From assembly GCF_046630445.1 (NCBI RefSeq), contig NC_092333.1, positions 97,562,001 to 97,626,000 on the forward strand: a stretch of 64,000 nucleotides of DNA, written 5' to 3'. The DNA is from Rutidosis leptorrhynchoides (taxonomy: Eukaryota; Streptophyta; Magnoliopsida; Asterales; Asteraceae). Under the pieces are notes generated by a model. That model had not been told where the DNA came from. It did no database searches and was given only the letters and a program-made list of their open reading frames with translations. Shown one piece after another: positions 48,346 to 60,340 of this stretch (positions are counted from its first letter, which is position 1; each line of letters begins with the position of its first letter). The position numbers and the translations under genes are program-made.

Positions 48346-49550
48346 ACTGTGACAATCCTTCCAAATCCCTTTGGACGAACACGTCATTCGTCGATTTCAT
48401 TGCGAGGTATTTGACCTCTATATGATACGTTTTGTAAACATTGCATTCTTTTGAAAAGGCACACCATAAATGAATATTTAAATCAAAGGTTTTCGACATC
48501 TGATGATTTTTACATATAGACAATCACAGTAAATAAGTTTACAATAATACTTCCATTGATAATGCAGTCAAAATAAGATACATGGTGATGATTTGGTGAA
48601 TGCAACGTTTCCTTGATAAATATGCCATGTAAGACTCCATACACATAGCTTGTCTAACATATAAGCAAACAGCGGAAGACTTCTAGGAAACCTGAGAATA
48701 AACATGCTAACAAGTGTCAACACAAAGGTTGGTGAGTTCATAGTTTTAATGTTTCGTATAATCTGTATATAAAGGTGGATCACAAGATTTCAGTTGTTTC
48801 ATCCAGAAATGTTTATCAAAATATTCTACGAAATTGAGCACCCTGGTAACTAAACTTAACGTATATATAATTTGTACCCTTTGTATAATCATCTTAATAA
48901 TACACGCAAACCAACGTGTACGCTTATCAAATAGCATACGTCCGTTAAAAGGCTAGCGCTCTAGCTCGGACGGGGATATCAAGCCCTATGGATCCATATA
49001 CTACTACTCGCGCCCACCAGTTCTTATAACTGGCAGTTAACAGTTACCAAAGCTAAGGGATTTTCGGTTCAAACTCAGTGTAGAATTTAGTATGTACTTG
49101 TATCCATTGCGTTTAAAATAAAGTGCATGTATTCTCAGCCCAAAAATATATTGCAAAAGCAATTAAAAAGGGATCAATGAAACTCAAGCATATAAATATT
49201 GTATATCGGTTAATAAAGCATTTGCATGTATTCTCAGCCCAAAAATGTAGAGAGTAAAAGGGATCTTATGAAACTCACTGTTTAATATTGATATACAATA
49301 TTGTAGGAAAGCACGTAGACGCATCGGAGATGATAAACATGAGGTTTGATTCACAAAAATACCCTCGAACATTACCCATAATTTCCTTGGCAATAACCCA
49401 TATTTTCCTTAGCTCTAGCTCGCTCGGAAACTTGTTTTGAAAATTACTTGGACAGCACTCCATCGTAATATTTTATGTACATTATTATTTTTGTATCGCA
49501 AAAATAATAATACTAATAATAAAAATAATAAGATTAATAATAATCTTATT

Positions 49551-49551
<1 letters not shown>

Positions 49552-49613
<62 letters not shown>
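49552..49613. repeat. (TAA)n microsatellite
   Basis: Trinucleotide run about 60 bp downstream (minus strand) of the LTR TATA box. Confidence 0.93.
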
Positions 49614-49616
<3 letters not shown>

Positions 49617-49669
49617 TATAATAAATACGGAGTAAAAATAATGAATTGAATCAGAAGCAGAAATCGCGA

Positions 49670-49748
49670 ATTTATAGATGTGGCCAGCAAAAGGGTGCCA
49701 TGCGATCGCATGGCTTCCCAAGCCATTTCCCATGCGATCGCATGGGAA
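49670..49748 (-). promoter_or_regulatory. LTR promoter: two long palindromes plus TATA box
   Basis: Perfect palindromes of 22 bp (49727-49748, core TCCCATGCGATCGCATGGGA) and 18 bp (49697-49714, GCCATGCGATCGCATGGC), followed on the minus strand after 20 bp by TATAAAT (49670-49676). Compare 2393-2468. Confidence 0.6.
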
Positions 49749-50152
49749 GGTATGACAGCTCACAAACTTTTAACTTTTTGTTTGTCGACATAATTATTTA
49801 ATATAAATATAAATATAATATATTTAATTTTTATAATTAATTATATATTATATTAAATTTACTTGCATAGTTAACTTGTAATTTTTGTTCCGATAAGTCG
49901 TACATCGTCACTCGACTTATGTCCCGGTTTCGGTTTTTCGAACGTCCTTACGTACGCTTAGAAAACTAGCAATTTTCGTTACCTGACGTGTACCTTTATC
50001 AAAAATTAAATTTAATCATTGATAACTATGTCACTCTAAGTGTAGCTTTAATCAATTAAGTGTTTTGGTTATTTTCTTCTATAAACCATCGTCTCGCAGT
50101 ATATACATATACATATGTATATATTTTTATTTATTTTGAAATAGTGTTTTAC

Positions 50153-50291
50153 TGTAGCACAGTTACTGTAGCAAAGACAATTTTTACTGTAGCAATTCAC
50201 TGTAGCAAAGTCAATTTCACTGTAGCAAATAGTGATTTTCGAAAACACTGTAGCATTTTTGGGTACTGTAGCAATTTGAAAATACTGTAGC
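50153..50291. repeat. Eight copies of ACTGTAGCA in the T1 LTR
   Basis: Eight exact copies of the 9-mer ACTGTAGCA within 140 bp at irregular 12-27-bp spacing, about 400 bp upstream of the TATA box in minus-strand terms, a U3 position. Confidence 0.9.
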
Positions 50292-50769
50292 AAATTAGTG
50301 TTTTACTGGTTCATCTTAAATGCTTTAGTTAACTTATCTAAATATCAATCCAATCAATAAACGAATGTTACTATCGTTTACTAAATAACTTGAAATTATA
50401 TATATGTATATATCTTTTTTTTAATATATAAATCAGTTTTTAAATACACCTTGAAAGTTATCTATAAATAAATTTTAATAATAAATATTTCAACTTATCA
50501 TATATATTCAAATAGATATTTAAACCAATAAGTTTAATGTACGGTATCAAACAATTAATACATTGTTACCTTTTCAAGTTATAGTATATATGTATCTATT
50601 TACATATAATTGTTCGCGAATCGTCGAAAACAACCGAAGGGTATTTAAATATATAAAAGTAGTTCAAAAATTTTGAGATTCAGTTTTACAGACTTTGCTT
50701 ATCATGTCGGAAATGTTAATCATACAAAGATTAAGTTTAAATTTGGCCAGAAATTTTCGGGTCATCACA

Positions 50770-52011
50770 GGAAGTGAGCTAGCAAACTTGAAAGTATTCT
50801 TGATTTTATGTAACTAGAACTTGTAGAATTTATGAAGAACACTTAGAACTTGAAGTTAGAACTTGAGAGAGATCAATTAGATGAAGAAAATTGAAGAATG
50901 AAAGTGTTTGTAGGTGTTTTTGGTCGTTGGTGTATGGATTAGATATAAAGGATATGTAATTTTGTTTTCATGTAAATAAGTCATGAATGATTACTCATAT
51001 TTTTGTAATTTTATGAGATATTTCATACTAGTTGCCAAATGATGGTTCCCACATGTGTTAGGTGACTCACATGGGCTGCTAAGAGCTGATCATTGGAGTG
51101 TATATACCAATAGTACATACATCTAAAAGTTGTGTATTGTACGAGTACGAATACAGGTGCATACGAGTAGAATTGTTGATGAAACTGAACGAGGATGTAA
51201 TTGTAAGCATTTTTGTTAAGTAGAAGTATTTTGATAAGTGTCTTGAAGTCTTTAAAAAGTGTATGAATACATATTAAAACACTACATGTATATACATTTT
51301 AACTGAGTCGTTAAGTCATCGTTAGTCGTTACATGTAAGTGTTGTTTTGAGACCTTTAGGTTAACGATCTTGTTAAATGTTGTTAACCCAAAGTTTATAA
51401 TATCAAATGAGATTTTAAATTATTACATTATCATGATATTATGATATCTTAATATATCTTAATATGATATATACATTTAAATGTCATTACAACGATAATC
51501 GTTACATATATGTCTCGTTTCGAAATCCTTAAGTTAGTAGTCTTTTTTTTACTTATGTAGTTCATTGTTAATACACTTAATGATATATTTAATTATCATA
51601 TTATCATGTTATATATAATATAACAATGTATTAATATGCTTCATATATATTTAGTAAGACGTGGTTATAACGATAATCGTTATATGTATCGTTTCGAGTT
51701 TCATACGTCAATAGTCTCCTTTTTAAGTATATAACTTATTGTTACTATTTTTAATGAGATACTTGATGATCATTATATCATGTTAAACATATATATTTAT
51801 TCATTTATGTATCATCATGTCATATATAACTTATAGCGTTCGTGAATCATTGGTCAAACTGGGTAATCAGACGTTTACAAAATTTCCGTTTCAATTAACC
51901 AAGTCTTAACAAATTTGATTGCTTAACATGTTGGAAACATTTAATCATGTAAATATAGTTTTCATTAAACATATAATCATATAAAGGTTCGGAAAAGTTC
52001 GGGTCACTACA
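50770..52011 (-). mobile_element. T2 5' LTR, outer part
   Basis: Collinear with about 23966-25251 of the T2 solo LTR and ends identically (GGGTCACTACA). Compared with the solo LTR about 780 bp are missing at the T1 junction. It is followed by an A run and LINE sequence. Confidence 0.88.
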
Positions 52012-52044
52012 AAAAAATGACCCACAACACGACAGGACGAACAT

Positions 52045-53594
52045 CTAAGAATCCGACTCCGAGGACGCACAGGAAGAACAGCATGAGCAGCAATCATCTT
52101 CATCCTCGTCCTCTATCGAATTTTTCATCACATTATCTATGAAAAATCGATCCTGCCATCGAAAATTTTCCCGACGTTTACTATGCTTCATACTACTCCT
52201 TCTCCACACATGTTTAAAGAAATGACCTTTAAACAGGGATGGACATTTTTTCTCTTACCCTGAAAACGAGCTACAGCAGTAGACGATTGACGAGTGATAA
52301 CCTCGTTTGAGTCGACACAAAATCTCACATATAACCTAGGGTCACCCGAAACATTATTAATCACATCTTGAGGAGGGTCCAACCCGTTTGAATTAGCATA
52401 GCCCACCGTAGCCTCATTAATCGGAGCTGGCCCATTAAGACTTTGATCATGCCCAATGCCAATTTGATTTTAAACTTGCATTGGGGCAGCTGAAATAGAT
52501 TCCTTGGTACATTCAAACTCACGCATGCCCTTGAGACCTGCACCAATGTTGGAAGACTCAACATCTTCCTCTTTCTCTATCCTCGAAAACCGCACATCAT
52601 TAACCACCGGAGAAACGTCGGGCACCAGATCCGGTGAGGAGACAGAGGCCGGAAACCCATCGGACGGAGATGGAATGAACTCCCCATCTTCAAGGTCAGC
52701 CACCTCCTCTGCTGACCCAACATCATCTTCATCTTGTTCAGACACTATTTCGCTGGTTTCAAAAGTTGTACCCACACCCGTCATCGATTTATTCGTCACA
52801 TTAGAGCTTTTGTCCGACATCGATTGAAAGACATCCTTTTCCCCTTTACTCGACGGTTTCAAATCCCCCACGCTGGAGATGTCGTGGGGCTTCATCAAGG
52901 CATCTCCACAATCAGCCATTACCGGAGAATCATTAACATCAATCAACATCCATGAAACACGATCTTTGTTGAAGCTAAAAACAAGGTTGTGATTTCTCAC
53001 CGACTCAGGTAGGTTAAAATCGAAAATTTTGTCTCCAATCTTAATTTCAATTCGATTATTAGCAGGAAAATGCAACGTCTTGGGATCGAGATTTGCAGAT
53101 GGGATGTCAGTGTTAATGTTCCCCCATTTAACTGGGTTAGACTGGCCTCGGTTCCAAGGAGCCGGAGGAAAGTCTTCTATTCCATTAATGTTCGGGCAGG
53201 GCTCTTGATTTCTGCAGGAGGGAAGGTTATCCCTTTTCTTTTCACGACAACTGTAATGAGAACCTTCAGCACCTTCATTGTTCTTTTCCAAAGCCTTATA
53301 GGCACGAATCCATCGACCATTAACTTGGATGGAATTCAAGACCTTGGTGAAAGAATCGATCTCGGTAACACCTTCAAAACGAACATAACCAAATCGCTGA
53401 CCACTCGACAATCTCTTCCGAGCGAAATAAACATCTCTAAGAACACCATAATTATCGTAGACTCTCCGGCAATCAACACGAGTCCAAGAGTCCGAGAAAT
53501 TAAAAATCAAAAACGAAGTAACTCGAGAGTCACACGACGATGAAGACGATAAGCCATTGGGCTTCGACATATGGGTCATACCATCGTCAGCCAA
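52045..53594 (-). pseudogene. LINE (L1-type) ORF1, RRM-containing
   Basis: Minus strand. The N-terminus has an RNA-recognition motif: FLIFNF (RNP2-like) and RFGYVRFEGV (RNP1-like), separated by DCRRVYDNYGVLRDVYFARK. A long acidic, low-complexity middle follows, and a C-terminus rich in Cys/Ser (EDDCCSCCSSCASS) ending at 52045. One in-frame TAA at about 52467-52469 and a frameshift near 52190 break an otherwise complete ORF1. The frame is open upstream of 53594 too; the nearest ATG is 53577-53579. ORF1 of plant L1 elements binds RNA in the RNP with ORF2; ORF2 would lie to the left and is absent because T2 LTR sequence starts 33 bp further on. The family identification is from the RRM plus this tail, from memory. 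Confidence 0.75.
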
Positions 53595-54175
53595 GAGACT
53601 GGCCGGAAAGGATGGAGTAGACCGGAGTGGATGAAGTTGCCGGAGAAAAGGAAACGGCAGACAGAATGTGAAAAGTTGGAAGTTTTTTTTTTTTTTTTAA
53701 TACTAAATAGATCTGAAACCGAGCAGATTATTTCAACGTGAATAGGCAGATGTAAAGAAATCTAATTAAAAGCAAACGTATTCAAATCTAATTAAAAAGC
53801 AGATGTATAAAGATACCTCCACTCCATCGGGACCAATCATTCTCATATATAAAATATCAAATATCTTATCCATTCGAGTATTCGACATCGAAATGGTTTA
53901 CTAGAAGTATTGTGAAAGATATCCAAATATGAATCAAATTTCATAGAATCTCAGTTGTGTTTCGACCATACATAACGAACATACATAATGTACTCCGTGA
54001 CGAGAATTGCGGAAAAGTTGAATTGCTACAAATTTATCCAACGATCGATCTTCCACCAAATACTAATGTAGTTTAAAAGTATTGGATGATTTTGCCGACG
54101 ATGAATTTTTAATTGCTTCAAGGTACGATGTTGTTTTGCTATTTTCAAGCAATTGAAAAGATACGGCATGTTTAC
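53595..54175. other. LINE upstream region with A-tract, no gene seen
   Basis: A 16-base T run at 53683-53698 (A run on the minus strand) could be the tail of a retroposed sequence lying to its right, or a slippage tract in the LINE leader. No supported ORF. Confidence 0.35.
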
Positions 54176-54602
54176 TGTCACACCCCACCTAAACCGTTGT
54201 GACGTGGCGTGATATCAAGAGGCCCAAACTTGGTTAACGCTCACTACATGAGACAGTTTAATAAAAATGCATTCATTAAAAAGTTTTTAATATTTAAAGT
54301 GACCAACATGTTAAAACGAGGCCTAGTTGCAGGTACACAAGAATTACACCTTCTTCTTCACTTGAGCTCCCTCTCACTAGAAACCCTTTCTCACTATAAC
54401 TTGAAGTATTTTGTATAAGTGAAATGGAAAAACAAAGTCTACATATTTGTTTTTGGGCTTGAACTCGTCCATGCATAATTACACAATACACCTACAAGTT
54501 ACAAACTTTACAAAAACTGCACAGAACTTCTAGCTATCTGCGCGACACGCAGGTACCCGGCGCGGCGCGCCTTAAGCCTTTCAGGCAAACCAGGGTGTTA
54601 CA
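54176..54602. mobile_element. Small LTR-like element (427 bp)
   Basis: Starts TGTCACACCC and ends GGGTGTTACA, giving imperfect inverted ends with TG...CA. It carries a GC-rich island with the palindrome GGCGCGGCGCGCC (54559-54571). Flanking pentamers TTTAC and TTAGA do not match, so it is either an old solo LTR or a recombined one. No coding sequence. Confidence 0.6.
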
Positions 54603-54893
54603 TTAGAGCTAAGGCAAACATTGTGACCATGAATATCCTTCTTAACCCGAACCAATTCAAGATTTTGACGGATCTATATCGTCAGTTTTGTATAAGCGCC
54701 AACTGAATGCTTTTAAGTTACCGACATCTAATCCAACATTCATACACGAGGCAAAAATATTATCTCATTTAATCATTGACATCTTTCTCGAGTTACTAAT
54801 GCCACAACTATGTTCTATAGTAAACATGATTACTCGAATGAACTTTGATTTTTTTTTCATATTACGAGTTCAGTCCCCAAACTTTTTCTTACT

Positions 54894-55160
<267 letters not shown>

Positions 55161-55410
55161 CTATGGGATATTGGACAGTTTATAACATAACAAAGAGGGA
55201 AACAAATTCAAATGACGAAAAATGTTATAATGATATAGTTCAAACTTAGCAAGAGGCAAAATTCAAAAGGTAATACCAATCTTTCTAGCAAAATAAGATA
55301 GGTAAAATCTATTAATTCACAATAAGCCAACTGTTATACATATAGTACCAAAACGAATTTTGAATAGCTATTAAACGAATCATGATACAAATAAAAATAA
55401 ATGTGTTCAT

Positions 55411-55655
55411 ACCTGAGAATAAACAATAGGATTTTCATCAACACATGATGAGCCGAGTCTCGTATTTAACATGATTCCTTAACACAGATTCGCCGTATAC
55501 ACGTCGTCTGTTTCCGAGGGTACAACGACCGAAGCAGTAGTACTGCCGGAGATGAAGCTTGCCTGAAAATGCAGAAGTTAAGAATGTGTTTTTGATGTGC
55601 TTTCCTTGTGGATGATCTCAAATGGTGAATATGGTGTCCTATTTATACACCAATT
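55411..55655 (-). promoter_or_regulatory. TATA box and leader exon candidate
   Basis: Minus strand: TATAAATA near 55640-55650, then about 230 bp ending in TTTATTCTCAG|GTATGA, a good splice donor. The word TTTATTCTCAGGT also occurs in the T1 and T2 LTRs (for example plus strand at about 3978, reverse complement at 5351, 21972, 45079, 48691), so this may be a decayed LTR, not a gene promoter. Confidence 0.35.
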
Positions 55656-55958
55656 ATTAATGACAATTTAATCGTTATTATTTCGTTACCATTATTAAGA
55701 GTCGCATTATAGGAAATGATTGGGGTGAAATCTGCATCATAAACAACCCTGGTAGGTAAACCAAACACACTTAAACTAACGGGTCACGGGTCAAAACCAA
55801 ACCCATGGTCGGATGCGAATCTGACCCAAGACAAACCATTTTTCTCTTAGTTCCAACATCAACTACCTCACTTTAAAGCACGATATCTTATTCATCACAA
55901 CATAACTTTGGACATATAATATACTGTTGCGAAGCCCTTGTCAAGAGCTACGTAACCA

Positions 55959-56487
55959 TCTATATAATCATATAAAGTTCTAAAATGATGATGTCATCAT
56001 TAAGCTAATTATCCTTTAATTTTCATAATGATGATGTCATAATTATATATTAATTTAATTAAAAAATAATACGAAATCTTTTATAAAAGAAAATACTAAT
56101 CTCTCATAAATTGTAATTTTAATTTTTCAAAAAAAATTAAAAGATATTTATTATTACTAATAATTATTATTATTATTATTAAAAATATAAATACTCAACT
56201 TTGAGCGAACTTTATTATTATTATTTACTTTTAACATAATAATTATTATAATTATAATTATTATATTATTAATATTCAAATATGAAATATTTTTACGAAA
56301 TTAATTACGTTACATATGTATGCGAAAATACATGTCTTTATATATTTGTAAAAACAGCGACAAGTTTCTTAGTCAAACGGATCATTAAAATAAATGATTT
56401 TAACATTTACATTCACTTAATACCTAAAACATGTCATTAAATTGTATCGTTTAAACAAACCCGTGATTTCACGGGTCATTTTACTAG
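55959..56487 (+). mobile_element. Non-autonomous Helitron H1
   Basis: Starts TCTATATAATCATATAAAG after A, ends with a hairpin ACCCGTGA-TT-TCACGGGT (8-bp stem), seven bases, then CTAG before T. Start TC, end CTAG, terminal hairpin and A|T insertion are the Helitron hallmarks. 529 bp, no ORF. A related copy lies at 62547-63205. Confidence 0.85.
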
Positions 56488-58240
56488 TATCATATATCAC
56501 TCATAAATATCATATATACATTTACATATTTAGGTCTAAAGTTTGAAAAAATTGCACTAGAAAAGCAATATTTTCCAACACCAACAGGGTAAAGAAATTA
56601 TCTCAATCTAGACAAGGCTACGAGACAATCATATATTTTTTTAGTTTTCTTATACTTGTGAGTTGCGAGTGTTCTACAATTTCTTCACCTTCATTATACG
56701 AATATACATAAAGTTAAAGTATTTGATAACCAGATTACTTCGGTATTACCTTCTTGATTTTTTTTTTTAAACAATACCAAATGAATACCAAGAAAAAAAA
56801 TTAGAGATCTAACATTCAAATAATAGCTATTTAAACATTTAACCATAAACCTAAAATAATAAAATAAAGTAACAATGTATGAACTTTTTGCTCTTTAAAA
56901 TTTCAAAGTTTCATTTCAATGTACATGAACCCGTTTTCGCATTATCCTAGAAAACCAAAGTTTATTTTTTTCATAGATAAATATATTAAAAGGAACTCAC
57001 TAACAAGCAGTTAGAAGAGGGATTACCAACAGCTTGAAAAAACAAGTTTGTACTAAAGTAAATAAGAAAAACTGTTAATGCGTACTCTTTTTGAAAACCG
57101 AAACTTATTTCAAAAAGTTTCTAACATACTCAAAGATTGATAATATAATAGTAGTAATCAAGAAAATTAACCAAAATGTTAAATTCCTAGTTATGCAATT
57201 AAGTATAAGTAATAAGAAAAGCTTTCATCTTGTAATTCACTTGTTTAATCAAATAGAAGAAAGAAATAATACTTGAGAAGTTCGAATTGATTATTCTAAG
57301 AGGAATGGATACAGATATAAGGTTTAAGCAATTTTTTCTATCTTATTAGTAAAGCCTAAACGTCCTTATTGAAGCCCAGCTAACGAGAAATCAAAGCGAT
57401 ACGCACCTTTCCTACTGTTAGAATTGAAATATAAGAGAATACCTTTCTTTCTCAAAGCAAACTTCATTCCCTTCTTTCTTTAGAAAGATTGGGATTAGCC
57501 TGCTCGACTAATATAATAGAAACAAAGAGATGATTGATTGTAGTTCAAAGTGTATTTTATTAGAGAATGTTATTATAGTCCAAGTATTTTGGTTGGTAGA
57601 GTAGATATAATAATATCAGTTAATCGATATATAATTATATGGTTGAGATCAATGTTAAAAGATGATCATATTTTCAATTGACTACTTATTCAAAGTCTAT
57701 TATCTTTTACTTATATTATAATAAAAAAATTTGAAAATTTATATTATATTATAGAGATATATGGTATGTTTAGACAAAACTAGTTAGTGCTTATAGCTGA
57801 AGTTGGAACTAGAACTTATTTTTAAAGCTGAAAATTGGAGCTTATTATATTTAAGTATATGATAAAGTAGTTGAAGCTTAGTATTGTGAGACTTAAAAGT
57901 AATTAAGTATGACATATAAAATTATACTTCGTATAATAAAAGGGTGTTATAGTACTCGTAATATTGATATCATAAGCTCTATTTTCATAGAAAATGCTAC
58001 TTTTAAGAGTTTCTTTTTTTAGAGCTTATCTTTTTTACAAGGTCTACATTTTTCTAAAAAAAATATATTTTAGAGCTTTGAAAGTATAAACTTAAATTCC
58101 TATAAACTCTCGTAGTGCTGCTCATAAGATCCACTCATCCCCTTACGTGCTTGTATCACCTATAATATAAATTCGAAATGATTTATATCTATTTGTACGC
58201 CTCGATTACAATATAAAAGTTGAATCAATGAGTAAAGTTA
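56488..58240. other. No gene found; AT-rich with possible MITE
   Basis: No supported coding sequence on either strand. 57770-58130 has words typical of small TIR elements (GTATGTTTAGACAAAACTAG, GCTTATAGCTGAAGTTGGA) but I could not match both termini. 57345-57500 has a distinct, less AT-rich composition. Confidence 0.4.
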
Positions 58241-58706
58241 GTGGATGTTTGACTTAGCGTTTTGAAAATTGATTATGCATTTTAAATAATTATAATTAAA
58301 TAATCAGCTGTTTCAAAACATGATTTTGTTAAATGGTGTTTGGATTTGATTATGCTGTTTGATATCGCAATAATCAGATAATCAGTTTTTAAGTGTTTGG
58401 GTAAATCAAATTATTTGACAACAAAACATTTAAAAATACCAAAAGGGGTATTCATTTTAAATAATTAAATAAACATTTATTTCATAAATTATAATAAGTA
58501 TTTTTTTCATAAATTATATAATTCGTTACTTATATATACGCTACCAATGTATAGTTTGTAAACATTTTCATTACCGCTCAAATAAAAATAAACATACATT
58601 TATTATACTTATAAAGTCCAAAAGTGTAATAAAAATAATAGTAGATCTACACAATTATTCGAAACTGAAGTAGTACCGATATATACATAAAATAAAAAAA
58701 AACCTT

Positions 58707-60029
58707 TCACTTCGATCTCATAAGATTTCTTGCAATTTCATCTCTTACTACACTCATATATAGATCATTGACTCTACGGCTTGTACCTGGTTCTTCAAGA
58801 GTCATAGTGGTGCTAGTAGATGACTCAATATTAAACTCTTGAGTTGGACGATAATTTTCTTGTTGTGCCGTATTAAATGATTTATCAAAGTGACCATTCA
58901 TCCTAATATAGTTGTGAATTGCCATAAATGCTATCACGATATTCACTTGTGTTTTATAGTAATTTACATGCATATCTTTTAATATTACCCATCTTGCCTT
59001 CCATACTCCAAATGTACGTTCAATCACATTTCTAAACGATGAGTGATGGTAGTTAAATGTCTCCTTCGTTCCTTTAGGAGCACGTTGAGCAGCATTTTTA
59101 GCACGACGAAAATCTGAAATATGATAACGAATACTGTTTCCTTTGTACGAAGCAAGATACCCTCTAGTATTTGGATACCCAACATCAACAACATAGTACT
59201 TATCTGTTACATATTATAATATAAAGCATTATTACATACATAAATAAAATAAAAATCGAAACAACAAAAACTTATAAAAATATTGCATCACTTCTAACCT
59301 CCCGTTGGACGCGGAAAATTCACTTATGATCTTCGTAAAGCTTCTAGAATAATTCTTGTATCGTGTGCGGTGCCTTCCCAACCGGCCCAAGCAAATGTTA
59401 AACACATGTTAAAATCACATGTCGCCATAATATTTTGGGTCGCGTATCTTTTTCTCCCGATATATTTTACTTGTTCATGCTCTCGAACAGACGCTCTAAC
59501 ATGTGTGCCATCAATAGCTCCAATACAATCCTATAAATATAAAATATTAATTAATTACTTAAACTACCTCGTAGATAAGATACAACTGAAATATCAAATG
59601 AGCTATATTACACACCTTGAAGATGGGATAGTAGCGTGAATTGTTTAAAAGTTGCGGAGATACTTCTTCGTTGTAACGTGTATTTGGCTTAATAATGTCT
59701 CCGCTAAGCTTAAGCACCGCTTTTAAAATCATGTGAAAATGTCGATGAATAGTTTCTCCTGAATGATTAAAAGTTTCTTGAGCTAATCTATTTCCGCATC
59801 CATGTACTAGTATTAGCAAAAATATACCAATAGACTCCTCAACAATTGATACATTACGAGTTGGCTTTACACCGTAACGCATTTTAAGATCAAAACATAA
59901 GCTCTTGAACACATCGATATTTAGCCTAAAATCCTCATAACATCTTCGAGGATGGCCATTTAGTATTTCGTGCATAAAAATATTGCCTGTGCGACAAGAG
60001 GTGCGACAAGGGATACGAGTCTTATCCAA
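58707..60029 (-). pseudogene. PIF/Harbinger (ALP1-like) transposase, three exons
   Basis: Exon 1 60029-59617 (ends AAG|GTGTGT at 59616/59615; HPRRCYEDFRLN, GVKPTRNVSIVEE, LAQETFNHSGETIHRHF), exon 2 59530-59299 (after TTTATAG; CIGAIDGTHVRASV with the first catalytic Asp, then KYIGRKRYATQNIMATCDF and FAWAGWEGTAHDTRI), exon 3 59203-58707 (after GTAACAG; YYVVDVGYPNTRGYLASY with the second Asp, and NVIERTFGVWKARW with the Glu). The DDE triad is complete and the splice sites keep the frame. One nonsense codon (TAA) in exon 2, where the conserved stretch reads RRS-stop-VNFPRPTGG, breaks it. The start codon is not clear: the frame is open at 60029 without an ATG. Confidence 0.85.
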
Positions 60030-60340
60030 AATATAGTCTAGCTCAAAGAATCTATAGATATTGATTGGTCACTATCATTGACACATGAGAGAAAATTAAT
60101 AAATTAATGGAGGTAATAGGAAAAGAAGAAAAATAATCTTACCTCAAGTGTAGAGTTGCAGAGCAGGAAAATAGCAGCCGCTGCCAAGAGTAACTTTTAG
60201 GGTTCCGTACGTTATTAAACTATGTATAAGGGTATAAAGGTACATAAACTTGCGGAAAATTTTATAGAAAAGCACATGTTGGTTGAATGTTGGTTAATGA
60301 ACTAAACGACAAACTTAAGTATGATGATTAACCAAATAAT

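Larger units (their letters stand above)
46250..48347 (-). mobile_element. T1 element (third locus), internal part, 3'-truncated
   Basis: Right to left: PBS, conserved leader, ORF 47963-47430, purine-rich motif copies at 47258-47270 and 46789-46800, and sequence matching about 11050-11690. The element then stops near 46250 in T2 LTR sequence; its gag-pol and 3' LTR are lost. Confidence 0.8.
48348..50769 (-). mobile_element. T1 5' LTR nested in the T2 LTR
   Basis: 2422 bp, plus-strand TGTGACAATCC ... GGGTCATCACA. Related to the solo LTR 1466-4333 and, at the ends, to 5052-9667. T2 LTR sequence resumes at 50770. No partner target duplication can be tested because the opposite end of the element is deleted. 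Confidence 0.9.
40093..52011 (-). mobile_element. T2 Ty3/gypsy element, 3' part deleted, 5' LTR interrupted
   Basis: Right to left: 5' LTR (52011-50770 and 46250-44736, split by T1), PBS (44733-44722), acidic ORF, F-box ORF, gag-protease, RT, RNase H up to the breakpoint at 40093. Integrase and the 3' LTR are missing. RT-RH follow protease in one frame, as in gypsy elements. The two additional ORFs before gag are unusual for the superfamily. Confidence 0.85.

Noticed and set aside
57091-57276. 61-residue ORF on the plus strand
   Set aside because: Low-complexity, AT-rich, no domain, no context supporting a gene.
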